Source: Pseudochelatococcus sp050946405 (GTDB lineage: Bacteria > Pseudomonadota > Alphaproteobacteria > Rhizobiales > Beijerinckiaceae). From it: a stretch of DNA of 64,000 bases. The notes under the pieces were generated by a model. That model was not told where the DNA came from, did no database searches, and saw only the letters and a list, made by a program, of their open reading frames with translations. Shown piece by piece: positions 54,685 to 63,964 of the stretch. A program made the translations under genes and the position numbers. Where the stretch lies: positions 124,001 through 188,000 of the forward strand of contig NZ_JBMNUS010000004.1 of the NCBI RefSeq assembly GCF_050946405.1. Direction: 5' to 3'. Positions within the stretch are counted from its first letter, which is position 1. Every line of letters begins with the position of its first letter.

Positions 54685-55448
54685 CAGCCCGGCACCTTCC
54701 AGAAGAAATAGCCCGTCATCGTCACGCCGTAGACGATGATGGCGATGCGCAGCGCTTTCGCGGGGATAAGATAGGCGTAGCGCGCGGCCAGATATCCGCC
54801 CGCCGTCACGCCGAGCAGCGCGATCGAGCCGTTGTACCAGTCGATCGCGCCGCTCGCCGCGAAGCGGATGACGGCCACGAGCGCGATGAGCGCCGAAATC
54901 CACAGCTTCAGCCCGTTCATCGCATGAATGTCCGTCAGGCCCGCGGTGGCGAGGAAGGCGAGCAGCAGGATGCCGAGCCCGGCATTGAAGAACCCGCCAT
55001 AGGCGCACACCGCCGCCAGAAACACCCACAGCGCCACGGCGCCGGCCGTTCTGGCGCCCGGACGGTTCGACGAGAGCGACTGCATGAACGCCGCCGCCCG
55101 GCCGCCGAAGGCAAAGAGCAACACGGCGATCAACATCAGCCACGGCACGATCGCGGCGAACTGCTCGTCGGAAACGACGAGCAGCAGCTCCGCCCCGAGA
55201 TAGCCGAAGATGACGGAGACGACGGAATAGGCGATGAGCCGCTCGCGATAGCGGATGATCGACTTCCAGAACCCCGCCGCGCCGCTCATATAGCCCGGCA
55301 TCGCCGCATAGGTGTTGGAGGCGTTGGCGAGCACCGGCGGCACGCCCGCGAACATGAGCGCGGGCAGCAGGATGAACGAACCGCCGCCGGCCAGCGCGTT
55401 GACCGCGCCGCTCAAGATGCCCGCAAGCAGCAGAAAGATTTCCGTCAT
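54684..55448 (-). CDS. TauE/SafE (TSUP) family membrane protein
   Basis: 254 residues, about eight membrane helices. Family signatures: GAVNALAGGGSFILLPALMF, NASNTYAAMPGYMSGAAGFW and AAVCAYGGFFNAGLGILLLA. TSUP proteins move sulfur-containing organic anions or other small anions; several alphaproteobacterial members sit next to TRAP transporters and may export products of the same substrate. Separated by 45 bp from the LuxR-type regulator upstream. Confidence 0.87.
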   Translation of the reverse strand: MTEIFLLLAGILSGAVNALAGGGSFILLPALMFAGVPPVLANASNTYAAMPGYMSGAAGFWKSIIRYRERLIAYSVVSVIFGYLGAELLLVVSDEQFAAIVPWLMLIAVLLFAFGGRAAAFMQSLSSNRPGARTAGAVALWVFLAAVCAYGGFFNAGLGILLLAFLATAGLTDIHAMNGLKLWISALIALVAVIRFAASGAIDWYNGSIALLGVTAGGYLAARYAYLIPAKALRIAIIVYGVTMTGYFFWKVPG

Positions 55449-55493
55449 TGGCTAGAATCCGTCCCAGAAAGGCGCCTGAGCGCCTGCGACCGA

Positions 55494-56147
55494 TCAGGCC
55501 GGGCGCCCGCGGCCGATCAGTCCGTTGTCGATGGCGTAACGCGTGAGCCCGGCGGTCGTCGCGATGCCGAGCTTCTTCTTGATGTTCTTGCGATGGGTTT
55601 CCACCGTTCTTTCCGAAATATCAAGCGCGCGTGCTGCATCGCGGTTGCTTACGCCCTGCGCGATGAGCAGGAGAACGTCCTGCTCGCGGGTGGTCAGCGC
55701 GTTCGTCTGCGTCTGCGGCGTCTGGCGTTCGAGCAGTGCTTCCCGCACGCCGGCGGAAAAATAGGTGCCGCCGGCCGCGACCGCATCGATGGCGGCGACG
55801 ATCTCCTCCGTCGATACATCCTTGAGGATGTAGCCCGAGGCGCCGTACATGACCGAGGTCGAGATATATTCCCGGCTGTCGTGCATCGACAGCATCAGCA
55901 GCCGGCATTCCGGCACCCGCTCCTTGAACAGCTCGATGGCGTCGATGCCGTTCATCCGGGGCATGTTGATATCCATCAGGATGACGGCCGGCCGGGTGCG
56001 GACGGCGATCTCCAGCCCTTCCGCCGCCAGCGGGGCGGTGCCCACCACCGCGATGTGGTCGTAGGTTTCGAGGATGGAGCGCAGGCCGTCCAGCACCAGC
56101 GGATGATTGTCGATGAGCAGCACCGTCGTGGCGGGTGTACCGGGCAT
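55494..56147 (-). CDS. NarL/LuxR-family response regulator
   Basis: 217 residues. Receiver (1-120) with VLLIDNHPLVLDGL, phospho-acceptor Asp in AVILMDINMPRMNG and Lys in YILKDV; LuxR helix-turn-helix at about 140-210 (LTTREQDVLLLIAQGVSNRD, then LDISERTVETHRKNI). The start overlaps the kinase stop by one base (TGATG), so the pair is coupled. Probably controls the TRAP and TSUP genes next to it. Confidence 0.92.
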   Translation of the reverse strand: MPGTPATTVLLIDNHPLVLDGLRSILETYDHIAVVGTAPLAAEGLEIAVRTRPAVILMDINMPRMNGIDAIELFKERVPECRLLMLSMHDSREYISTSVMYGASGYILKDVSTEEIVAAIDAVAAGGTYFSAGVREALLERQTPQTQTNALTTREQDVLLLIAQGVSNRDAARALDISERTVETHRKNIKKKLGIATTAGLTRYAIDNGLIGRGRPA

Positions 56148-57553
56148 CAGGCCGCCTCCGCCAGATTGTGCTGGCCGATCAGCGCGGAGCGCGGCAGCAC
56201 CGCCGTCAGCCGCGTTCCCTTGGGCGAACTGTCGACCTCGATGTAGCCGCCGAAATGCGCCATCCGCTCCTGCATGTTGCGCAGCCCGAGGCCCGCGGCT
56301 TGAGACCCCGCCGCCGGGAAGCCGCGCCCGTTGTCGATGATGTCCATCCGCACGCGCCCGCGCGCCGGGCCGCCGCCGGTTTCCGGCTGCGACGTGCTGG
56401 AGAAGCGCACCGTCACCCTGGTGGCATTGGCATGGCGCTCGATGTTGGTCAGCGCCTCCTGCGCTACCCGATAGAGCGCGATCTTCGCCTCGGGCACCAG
56501 ACGGTTCTTGAAGGCGACCGATTCGAGGGTGGTCTCGACGTTGTTCCGCTCGGAAAAGTTGTGCACCAGCGCCTCCAGCGCCGCCGTCAGGCCGAGGTCG
56601 TCGAGCACGCGGGGGCGCAGTTCGTGCGACATGCGGCGCACCTCCTTGATGGCGTCGTTGAGGGCGCCCGCGCCCCGCTCGATGGCGTTGACCGCCTCGA
56701 CGTTATCATGGTCGACCTTGCGCCGGGCCAGATCGATCGCGTAGCGCACGCCGACGAGATTCTGCGAGATGCCGTCATGCAGCTCGCGCGCGACACGGGA
56801 GCGTTCCTCCTCCTGCGTGTCGATGATGCGCTGGGTCAGTTTCTTCAGCTTGCCGTCGGCGAGCCGGCGCTCGTGCAGGTTGATCAGCATGCAGGTGGCG
56901 AAGACGACCAGCACCGCCGGCACGGCGATGATCGCCACGATGAAGAACGTGCGCCCGATGCTGCCGCGCAAGTCGGCGTTGGCGGCCGCCGTCTGGGCGA
57001 AAACATCGTCGAGATAGACCCCCGTTCCCAGCATCCAGCCCCATTTGTCGAGGCCGACCGCGAAGGAGAGCTTGTCGGCGGTCGCGCTGGCGGAAGGCTT
57101 CTCCCATTTGTACTGGAACAGCCCGCCGCCCTCGCGCGCCTTCTCGATCAGGCTGGCGATGACCTTGTTGCCGTCGGGATCGGTCAGGTCGATCCAGTTC
57201 CGGCCGGGACGGAAGGTCTGCCGGGGATGGGCGATGCTGGTGCCGCCGTAATCGTAGACGAAGAAGTAGCCGTCTTCGCCATAGTCGAGCGCGGTCAGGA
57301 TATCGCGGACCTTTTCCTTCGCCGCCTCGTCGTCCGGGCCGGCGCTGACGTAGATGTCGTTGATGGCCGAAAGGGCGAGGTTGGTGAGGTTGAGAAGCTC
57401 CGTCTGCTTGGCCGCCAGCATGTTGCGCTCGAACGTGTCGATGCTGGAGCGCACGAGGTTGGTCGACTGCCAGGTGATCAGCGCCGTGATCGCGAGAATG
57501 GCGACCACGAGCGGCACGATGGCCAGCGCCAGGATCTGCTGCCTCAGGTTCAC
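56147..57553 (-). CDS. sensor histidine kinase with periplasmic Cache domain (HisKA_3)
   Basis: 468 residues. TM1 about 10-30; periplasmic single-Cache domain (about 35-195; GYFFVYDYGGTSIAHPRQTF, then WGWMLGTGVYLDD), the type that binds carboxylates; TM2 about 205-225. The HisKA_3 H-box is RVARELHDGISQNLVG (about residue 250) and the ATPase domain shows DNGRGFP and GLGLRNMQERM. GTG 57553 start follows a GGGGGAAACC site. With the regulator it forms a likely sensor of the TRAP substrate. Confidence 0.92.
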   Translation of the reverse strand: MNLRQQILALAIVPLVVAILAITALITWQSTNLVRSSIDTFERNMLAAKQTELLNLTNLALSAINDIYVSAGPDDEAAKEKVRDILTALDYGEDGYFFVYDYGGTSIAHPRQTFRPGRNWIDLTDPDGNKVIASLIEKAREGGGLFQYKWEKPSASATADKLSFAVGLDKWGWMLGTGVYLDDVFAQTAAANADLRGSIGRTFFIVAIIAVPAVLVVFATCMLINLHERRLADGKLKKLTQRIIDTQEEERSRVARELHDGISQNLVGVRYAIDLARRKVDHDNVEAVNAIERGAGALNDAIKEVRRMSHELRPRVLDDLGLTAALEALVHNFSERNNVETTLESVAFKNRLVPEAKIALYRVAQEALTNIERHANATRVTVRFSSTSQPETGGGPARGRVRMDIIDNGRGFPAAGSQAAGLGLRNMQERMAHFGGYIEVDSSPKGTRLTAVLPRSALIGQHNLAEAA

Positions 57554-57732
57554 CGGTTTCCCCCGAAAAATTCTTGCCGTTGCCGTTCACGTTCCCCGAC
57601 GTCCGGCGCTCACGATATGGGCTGTGCACCGTCCCGTCCAGACGCGGACGCGCCGGCGCATTTTCGGCGTGGGCGAATCAGTTGCGAGCGGCTAGATTTA
57701 CGGTCGGGTGTCATGTCGGCAAGGGTCCGGGT

Positions 57733-57781
57733 GGCAGGTTTGTCGTGTTGGTCGGGCCGCCAGCACAGGAGAACCTGTGCC
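57733..57781 (+). promoter_or_regulatory. structured RNA leader sequestering the nhaA ribosome site
   Basis: Outer arms GGCAGGTT (57733-57740) and AACCTGTGCC (57772-57781) pair with a two-base bulge; inner arms GTGTTGG (57745-57751) and CCAGCAC (57760-57766) pair over seven bp with one G-T. The ribosome site AGGAG (57767-57771) lies between the two right arms and the outer stem ends at the start codon. A cation riboswitch is possible, since leader RNAs of the nhaA-I/nhaA-II type are known upstream of nhaA. Confidence 0.45.
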
Positions 57782-59155
57782 ATGAGCCGTTTCCATACCC
57801 ACCGTCCGCCGACCCGCGCCCAGATCGTCGCCCGGCGGGCCATGCGCTCCGTCGAGCGCTTCATGCATATCGAGGCGGTGAGCGGCGTGGTCCTGCTCGT
57901 AGCCGCGGCCGGCGCGCTGATCTGGGCCAATTCGCCGTGGGCGCACGGCTATCATGATTTCTGGCATGCGCCCGTCACTTTCGGTTTCGGCGATTTCGTC
58001 TTTACCAGAAGCCTGCATTTCTGGATCAACGATGCGTTGATGACCGTCTTCTTCCTCGTCGTGGGCATGGAGATCCGGCGGGAAATCCACGACGGCGCGC
58101 TGGCGAATCTCAAGCTCGCGGCGCTTCCCGTCATCGCCGCGCTCGGCGGGGTGCTGATGCCGGCCCTCATCTACGCGACGATCAACGGCCGCCCGCCGCT
58201 CCTCAACGGCTGGGCGGTGCCGACGGCAACCGACATCGCCTTCGCCGTCGGCGTGCTGGCGATCCTGGGGAAATCCATTCCCGGCAATGTGCGCATCCTG
58301 CTGCTGGCGCTGGCCATCATCGATGATGTCGTGGCGGTGCTCATCATCGCGCTGTTCTATTCCGGCGGGCTCGACTTCAGCGGCCTGCTCGTCGCGCTGC
58401 TCGGGATCATCGCCGTCATCGGCTTGCAGCGAATCGGGATCGGCAACGCCTTCGCCTATGTCGCGCCGGGCGCGATCGTCTGGATCGGGCTGTTGCAGAC
58501 GGGCGCGCATCCGACGCTCGCCGGCGTCGTGCTCGGCCTGCTGACGCCGGTGCTTCCCGGACGCGCCGACGAGGCGCCGCTCGATGCGGCGGCGCGGGCG
58601 GTGCGCGAATGTCTCGATATCGCCGGGGCGTCAGGCCGCGATGCGGCCGCCATGAGCCGGCCGCTGCGTGAGCTGCGCCTGGCCCAGCGCGAACTGCTGG
58701 CGCCGGTGACGCGGATCGGATCGGCGCTGCACCCCTGGGTCGCTTTCGGCATCATGCCGCTGTTCGCGCTGGCGAACGCGGGCGTGACCCTCGACGACAT
58801 CGATATCGCGCATGCCGGCGCGGGTCATGTGATGTTCGGCGTCATCGCGGCGCTGGTCGTCGGCAAGCCGCTCGGCATCATGCTGGCGAGCTGGGGCGCC
58901 GTGCGGCTCGGCATCTGCAACCTGCCGCCGCAGGTCACATGGGCGGGCGTGCTGCTGATGGGCCTGCTCGCGGGCATCGGCTTCACCATGTCGATCTTCA
59001 TCGCCAATCTCGCCTTCACGGATGCGGGCCTGCTCGGCGCCGCCAAGCTCGGCGTGCTGCTGGCGTCGACGCTCGCCGCGATCATCGGCCTGGCCTACGG
59101 CGTGTTCTATATCCGCCGGTCCCGCCTCTCCCGCACCTCGTCCGCAACCGGGTAA
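57782..59155 (+). CDS. nhaA: Na+/H+ antiporter NhaA
   Basis: 457 residues, about 12 membrane helices. The ion-binding Asp pair is in LALAIIDDVVAVLI (near residues 180-181); other family landmarks are FFLVVGMEIRREI, PTATDIAFAVGVLAIL and LLAGIGFTMSIFIANLAF. Exchanges sodium (and lithium) for protons and keeps pH and Na+ homeostasis. Start ATG 57782 is behind a leader that can hide its ribosome site. About 25 residues longer at the N-terminus than E. coli NhaA. Confidence 0.95.
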   Translation: MSRFHTHRPPTRAQIVARRAMRSVERFMHIEAVSGVVLLVAAAGALIWANSPWAHGYHDFWHAPVTFGFGDFVFTRSLHFWINDALMTVFFLVVGMEIRREIHDGALANLKLAALPVIAALGGVLMPALIYATINGRPPLLNGWAVPTATDIAFAVGVLAILGKSIPGNVRILLLALAIIDDVVAVLIIALFYSGGLDFSGLLVALLGIIAVIGLQRIGIGNAFAYVAPGAIVWIGLLQTGAHPTLAGVVLGLLTPVLPGRADEAPLDAAARAVRECLDIAGASGRDAAAMSRPLRELRLAQRELLAPVTRIGSALHPWVAFGIMPLFALANAGVTLDDIDIAHAGAGHVMFGVIAALVVGKPLGIMLASWGAVRLGICNLPPQVTWAGVLLMGLLAGIGFTMSIFIANLAFTDAGLLGAAKLGVLLASTLAAIIGLAYGVFYIRRSRLSRTSSATG

Positions 59156-59218
59156 GAGATGGCATGCCTCGCCGATGGCCAATGAGTCATTCTCATCGGC
59201 CATCGGCATTGTTCAATG

Positions 59219-59278
59219 CAAGTCCGCTGAAAAGTCTGTTGGCAAGTCCGCTGGCAAGTCCGCTGGCAAGTCAGTTGC
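59219..59278. repeat. 12-bp tandem repeats, five units
   Basis: CAAGTCCGCTGA, AAAGTCTGTTGG, two exact CAAGTCCGCTGG copies and CAAGTCAGTTGC stand in succession. They begin in the nhaA-fadN gap and overlap the last codons (LRN and stop) of the fused beta-oxidation gene on the minus strand, so its stop codon probably arose in the repeat. Confidence 0.85.
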
Positions 59279-61625
59279 GCAGGTGTTTGCCGGTGGCGAG
59301 CACATGCCGGATGCGCTCCTGCGTTTCCGGTTTGGCGGCAAGATCGAGCAGTGCTTCCAGCTCGCGCCGCATGGCGGCTTCCTCGGTCTGCGCGCCGCCG
59401 GCAGCCGCATCCGCGCCACCCGTCAGCACCCGCGCCAGCGACTCGGCAATGGCGACGTCGGTCTGCGTGAAAACATTCGCGTCCCGCTTGTCGCGGGCGA
59501 TTTCCACGAGATGCTCGTAGCCGGCCTTGCCCGCCAGTTCGATCGCCGCCTTCTCCGGCGGACGATAGCCTGCCTCGCGCAGTTCGGCCGCCCGGCGCGC
59601 AGCGGCGGCGAGCAGCAGATCGCGGTTCATCACGATCCCGTCGCCGGCCCGCAGCAGGCCGAGCGAAAAGGCGTGCCGCGCGGATTGCGACGTTTCCGCC
59701 GCCGTCACGATGTCGAAAGCCCGCCGCGCCGCTGACACGGCATCGCCCGCGCGCCCCGCCTGCGCGCGCACGAGCAGTTGCGTCGTGCCGCCCCAGGCAG
59801 GGATGATGCCGACCTTGAACTCCGGCAATCCGATGGTGAGTTCCGCATGGGAAACGACGGTGTCCGCATGCAGCGTCAGCTCGCATCCGCCGCCCAGCGC
59901 AAAGCCGTGCGCGGCCGCGACCACGGGAAACGGCGCGTATTTCAGTTGCAGGTAGAGCGCCTGCCCGCGCGCGATATAGGCTTCCAGCGCGCGCCAGTCC
60001 TGCCGCTCCACCAGCGCGGCGATGAATGCGAGGTCCGCGCCGGCTGAAAAGGCGCGCGGATCGTCGTTGCCGATGACGAGGGCGCTGAAATCCTTGCCCG
60101 CGCGCGCCAGCGCTTCCTCGATGAGATCGAACACGCCGGCGGCGAGGCTGTTGAGCTTGGTGTGGATCTCGAAACAGGCGACACCGTCGCCGAGATCGTA
60201 CAGGGACGCAGCCTCGTTGCCGGCGATCGTCTTGCCCGCCGCCTTCACGGCCGCGAGGCGGATCACGCCGGACGCCGCATCCGCCTGCGCGCGGTAGCCC
60301 TGCCCGTCCGACAGCAAGGGCGCGCCGGCGGCGTTGAAGAAGCCTTGCGCCGCATGCGCATGCCGCAGCAGCGGGGGAACCGCGCGCCCTTCCCGCTCCA
60401 GACGCGCGACGATGTCGGCGAGGCCCGCCTTCTGCGCCAGCGCGAAGGGGCCGTCGCGCCATGCGTAGCCGAGCGCGATGGCGGTGTCGACGGCGGCGGT
60501 GTCGGCGGCGATCTCGGGCGCGCAGGCGCCCGTGTAGGCGACGAGGTGCGACAGCACGCTCCACGCATAGCGGCCGAGCCTGCCGTCGTCCGCCACCAGC
60601 GCCGCCACGTCGCGCCCGCCGCCGGGCAGGCTTTCGGGGTCGAACGGCCGCTCGGGCCGGTAGTCGCCGGAGGCGGGATCGAACACCTCGCGCGACCTGT
60701 CCGCCGCGAGTCGGTAGAAACCGGCCTTCGCCTTGCGGCCGAACAGCCCCCGCCCGATCAGCGTGCGGATGAGGCCATCGGCCGGCAGGTCAAAGGCATG
60801 GGCGCCGTCTTCAGGCGGCAGGGCCTTCAGCAGGCTGCCCCAGACATGGGGCACGAGATCGATGCCGACGAGATCGAGCAGGCCGAACACGCCGGTTTTC
60901 GGCGCGCCCAGCGCCACCGCGACAGCATCCGCCTCCTCGGGCGTCACGCCGAGGCGCAGTGCCTCCAGCACGCCGACCGCCATCCAGTAGCAGCCGATAC
61001 GGTTGGCGATGAAGCCGGGCGTGTCGTTGCAGTCGACCACCGCTTTGCCGAGCACGGTCTCGCAGGCCAGCCGCGCGCGTTCGACGACGGCGGAATCGTT
61101 CTCCGCCGTCGACACAAGCTCCACGAGACGCATCACGCGCGGCGGGTTGAAGAAGTGGGTGATGACGAAATCGGCGCGGAAACGCTCGCCCGCCCCCTCG
61201 ACCAGCGCGGCGCGCGGAATGGTCGAGGTGTTCGAGGACACGATGGAGCCCGGCTTGCGCACGGTATCGATGCGGGCATACAGGGCGCGCTTGGCGTCCG
61301 GGTCCTCGATGATGGCCTCGACGATCCAGTCCGCATCCGCAAGGCGCGCGAGATCGTCTTCCGTGTTGCCGGGGCGCACCAGCGCGGCGACGGCGGGGTC
61401 CATGAAGCCGCCGGCCCTGAGCTGGCGTTCGATGCCCGTCTGCGCCGGCGCATGGCGGGAGGCGCCCTCCCCGCCCGGAATATCCAGAAGATCGACGGGG
61501 ATGCCCGCGTTGGCGAATTGCGCGGCGATGCCGCCCCCCATGGAACCCGCGCCGATCACGGCGGCGCGGCGGATACCGGCGCGCTCCACGCCGAACACGG
61601 TGGGAAATACGATTTGCGTAGCCAT
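59271..61625 (-). CDS. fused 3-hydroxyacyl-CoA dehydrogenase / enoyl-CoA hydratase (FadN type)
   Basis: 784 residues. Dehydrogenase first: NAD motif AAVIGAGSMGGGIAAQFA (about 20-40), VSSNTSTIPRAAL, FITHFFNPPRVMRLVELV, then NDTPGFIANRIGCY; second HAD C-terminal domain to about 430; then a crotonase domain (about 470-690; AAHGFALGGGCELTLHAD and GLPEFKVGIIPAWGGTTQLL). This order is that of FadN/FadJ-like proteins with dehydrogenase at the N-terminus. It carries out two steps of fatty-acid beta-oxidation. Followed upstream by an enoyl-CoA hydratase on the same strand. The C-terminus runs into tandem repeats. Confidence 0.92.
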   Translation of the reverse strand: MATQIVFPTVFGVERAGIRRAAVIGAGSMGGGIAAQFANAGIPVDLLDIPGGEGASRHAPAQTGIERQLRAGGFMDPAVAALVRPGNTEDDLARLADADWIVEAIIEDPDAKRALYARIDTVRKPGSIVSSNTSTIPRAALVEGAGERFRADFVITHFFNPPRVMRLVELVSTAENDSAVVERARLACETVLGKAVVDCNDTPGFIANRIGCYWMAVGVLEALRLGVTPEEADAVAVALGAPKTGVFGLLDLVGIDLVPHVWGSLLKALPPEDGAHAFDLPADGLIRTLIGRGLFGRKAKAGFYRLAADRSREVFDPASGDYRPERPFDPESLPGGGRDVAALVADDGRLGRYAWSVLSHLVAYTGACAPEIAADTAAVDTAIALGYAWRDGPFALAQKAGLADIVARLEREGRAVPPLLRHAHAAQGFFNAAGAPLLSDGQGYRAQADAASGVIRLAAVKAAGKTIAGNEAASLYDLGDGVACFEIHTKLNSLAAGVFDLIEEALARAGKDFSALVIGNDDPRAFSAGADLAFIAALVERQDWRALEAYIARGQALYLQLKYAPFPVVAAAHGFALGGGCELTLHADTVVSHAELTIGLPEFKVGIIPAWGGTTQLLVRAQAGRAGDAVSAARRAFDIVTAAETSQSARHAFSLGLLRAGDGIVMNRDLLLAAAARRAAELREAGYRPPEKAAIELAGKAGYEHLVEIARDKRDANVFTQTDVAIAESLARVLTGGADAAAGGAQTEEAAMRRELEALLDLAAKPETQERIRHVLATGKHLRN

Positions 61626-61670
61626 GGAAACCTCTCGTGGTGCCGTCGTCCGCGATGCCCGCGCGGCGCG

Positions 61671-62492
61671 TCAGCGGCCGTGGAAGACCGGTTTGCGTTT
61701 GTCGATGAAGGCGTCGAGCGCCTGCGCGAAGTCCTGCGTGCGCGCGCAGGCGGCGAAGCCCGTGGCCTCGCGCGCGAGCTGGGCGTCATAGCCGTTGTCG
61801 AGCGAAGCGCGCAGCAATGCCTTGATGTTCCCTTGCGCGAGGGGCGCGCCCTGCGCCAGACGGGCGGCGAGCTTCGCCGTTTCCTCGTCCAGCGCCTCGC
61901 GGGGCACGACGCTGTTGACGAGCCCGAGCGACAGCGCCTCCCCTGCGTCGACGCTCTCCGACAGCAAGGCGATGGCGAGCGCGCGCCGCAGGCCGACGAG
62001 GCGCGGCAGCGCCCACGAGCCGCCGCAGTCGGGCGAGGTGCCGATGCGGGCATAGGCGAAATTGAACACCGTATTGTCCGCCGCGATCAGCAGATCGAGA
62101 TTGAGCGCCAGGCTCATGCCGCCGCCCGCGACAGCGCCCTTGAGGCTGCCGAGCACGATCTTCGGCGTGCGGGCGAGATCGGCCAGCGTGGCGTGGAAGG
62201 GCTCGATCAGCGCGAGCGCCGCGCCGGGCTTGTCCTGCGCCGCTTGCAGATAGCCGAGATCGCCGCCCGCGCTGAAGCTGCGCCCGGCGGCGCGCACGAC
62301 GATGACGCGCACGTCGTCGTCCCGAAGCGCCCGCGTCACCGCCTCGCGGAAGCCCTGCGCCAGCGCGAGGTCGAAAGCATTGAGCTGCGCCGGACGGTTG
62401 AAGGTGATCCAGGCCGCGCCGTCGCGCGCCTCGTAGAGTACGGCGATATCGTGTTCATGCGCGCCTTCAGCGCGTGCCTCCCCGGCCGTCAT
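61671..62492 (-). CDS. enoyl-CoA hydratase/isomerase
   Basis: 273 residues, crotonase fold: AWITFNRPAQLNAFDLALAQ, oxyanion-hole loop AAGRSFSAGGDLGYLQAA, and the second oxyanion region LKGAVAGGGMSLALNLDLL. The catalytic Glu pair usual for hydratases is only partly evident (SPDCGGSWALPRLVG carries Asp-Cys-Gly), so it may act on a special acyl-CoA or as an isomerase. 45 bp before the fused gene in one operon. Confidence 0.87.
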   Translation of the reverse strand: MTAGEARAEGAHEHDIAVLYEARDGAAWITFNRPAQLNAFDLALAQGFREAVTRALRDDDVRVIVVRAAGRSFSAGGDLGYLQAAQDKPGAALALIEPFHATLADLARTPKIVLGSLKGAVAGGGMSLALNLDLLIAADNTVFNFAYARIGTSPDCGGSWALPRLVGLRRALAIALLSESVDAGEALSLGLVNSVVPREALDEETAKLAARLAQGAPLAQGNIKALLRASLDNGYDAQLAREATGFAACARTQDFAQALDAFIDKRKPVFHGR

Positions 62493-62638
62493 GCATTTCT
62501 CCCGATCATGTTTTCATTGCACAGGTTTCGCGCCGGCGCGTCGTCACGCGGGCGCATCACGATTTGCCGCAAGGTAGAACGAAGACGCCGGCCCCGAAAA
62601 GGGGATGGCCGAAAATGCCGGTATTTTGGCGAGGAATG

Positions 62639-63751
62639 TCAGTCGCGCTCCGCTGCGGGGTCGTCGGCCGGCAGCGGCTTCACGCCGCGCCTGCGGTAGC
62701 TGCCCGGCGGGCTTCCCGTCCAGTTGCGGAAGGCGCGGTTGAAGGCGGCGGGATCGTCGAAGCCGAGCATGGCGCCGATGCTGGCGATGGACATGCTGGT
62801 GTTGAGGATCTGGGCGATCGCCACATCCCGGCGCAACGCATCCTTGACCGCCTGAAAATGCGTGCCCTCCTCCTCCAGCCGGCGCGCCAGCGTGCGGGTG
62901 GAGAGATGCAACCCCTGCGCGGCGCATTCGATGGTCGTGGCGAAGCCGAGTTGCGTCTTCAGGATATCGCGCACGCGGTGCGTCATGCGCTTCTCGTTGA
63001 CGGCGACCTGAATCCAGTCCATCGGCGCGTTGCGCAGAAAGGTCGCCAGCGTCGACTTGCTCTGCCGGATCGGCAGATCCAGATAGCCGAGTTCGAGATA
63101 ATAGGTCGTGCGCGGATAGTCGAAAAACACCGGCGCGGGATAGATGTTGACGTATTCGGATGCGTATTCGGGCGTGGGAAAGGCGAATTCCGCCCGGCAG
63201 AACGGTATCCTGCGCCCCACCAGCCAGGACGCCACCCCTTGCAGCAGCATCAGCATCACCTCGTGGACGAGCACGTGATGCGGGCCGGGCGGCGCAAGCT
63301 GGACGATGGTTATCTTGCCCAGATGATCCTCGCGGCCGAGTTCGAAACGCAGATCGTCCAGCATCAGCCGAAAATACTGGCCGAACCGGTAGAGCGCGAC
63401 GCGCAGATTGTCGGCGTTCAGCAGGTTGAGACAGAGAAACTTGAACGTCCCGCCATAGAGGGGCCGGGAAAAGAAGCCGGGGCATTCGTCGTCGAGCGTG
63501 CCGGCAAGAAACCGGTAGAGCTGCCCGAACTGCGCCACGGTGACGCGCGCGCCCTCCTGTCCCAGCAGATCCGGCGGAAGGCCGACCGTCGCCAGCGCGC
63601 GCGCCGTATCCACCGGTCCGCGCTGCGACGCACAGGCCAGCATCTCGGTCATGAAGCGGATGGGAATGGTGCGCGTTTCGGCGCCGGGGTCGCGACAGTT
63701 CTCGATCATGGCCTTGTCGGCGGCTCGCCCGCCGGACATGTGACGTTTCAT
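62639..63751 (-). CDS. AraC-family regulator with Arabinose_bd/OruR-like domain
   Basis: 370 residues. N-terminal regulatory domain of the PF12625 type (about 40-235; FFSRPLYGGTFKFLCLNLLN, then YFRLMLDDLRFELGRED and PAPVFFDYPRTTYYLE); C-terminal AraC DNA-binding domain (about 260-355; GLHLSTRTLARRLEEEGTHF, then MSIASIGAMLGFDDPAAFNR). Such regulators often control acyl-CoA or amino-acid degradation. It reads toward the beta-oxidation genes on the same strand, 146 bp ahead. Start uncertain: ATG 63751, 63739 and 63709 are possible and none has a strong ribosome site. Confidence 0.85.
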   Translation of the reverse strand: MKRHMSGGRAADKAMIENCRDPGAETRTIPIRFMTEMLACASQRGPVDTARALATVGLPPDLLGQEGARVTVAQFGQLYRFLAGTLDDECPGFFSRPLYGGTFKFLCLNLLNADNLRVALYRFGQYFRLMLDDLRFELGREDHLGKITIVQLAPPGPHHVLVHEVMLMLLQGVASWLVGRRIPFCRAEFAFPTPEYASEYVNIYPAPVFFDYPRTTYYLELGYLDLPIRQSKSTLATFLRNAPMDWIQVAVNEKRMTHRVRDILKTQLGFATTIECAAQGLHLSTRTLARRLEEEGTHFQAVKDALRRDVAIAQILNTSMSIASIGAMLGFDDPAAFNRAFRNWTGSPPGSYRRRGVKPLPADDPAAERD

Positions 63752-63964
63752 ATGGCGGGAAATGTATATATTTCGGCAAGCTCTGTCATCTGCGATCTCG
63801 ACGCCGCTCGCTAATATGCATGTCAAAATAAAGCGGATACGAACTGGCCTGTCGTGAGTGAGACATCACGCGCATCACAGCGAAGCCTGCGTCTGGCAAG
63901 CCCTGCATATCCGCCGCACATCAGGACGCCTTCCGGGAAACGAGAAGGCGGCAAGGGAGGTCGC

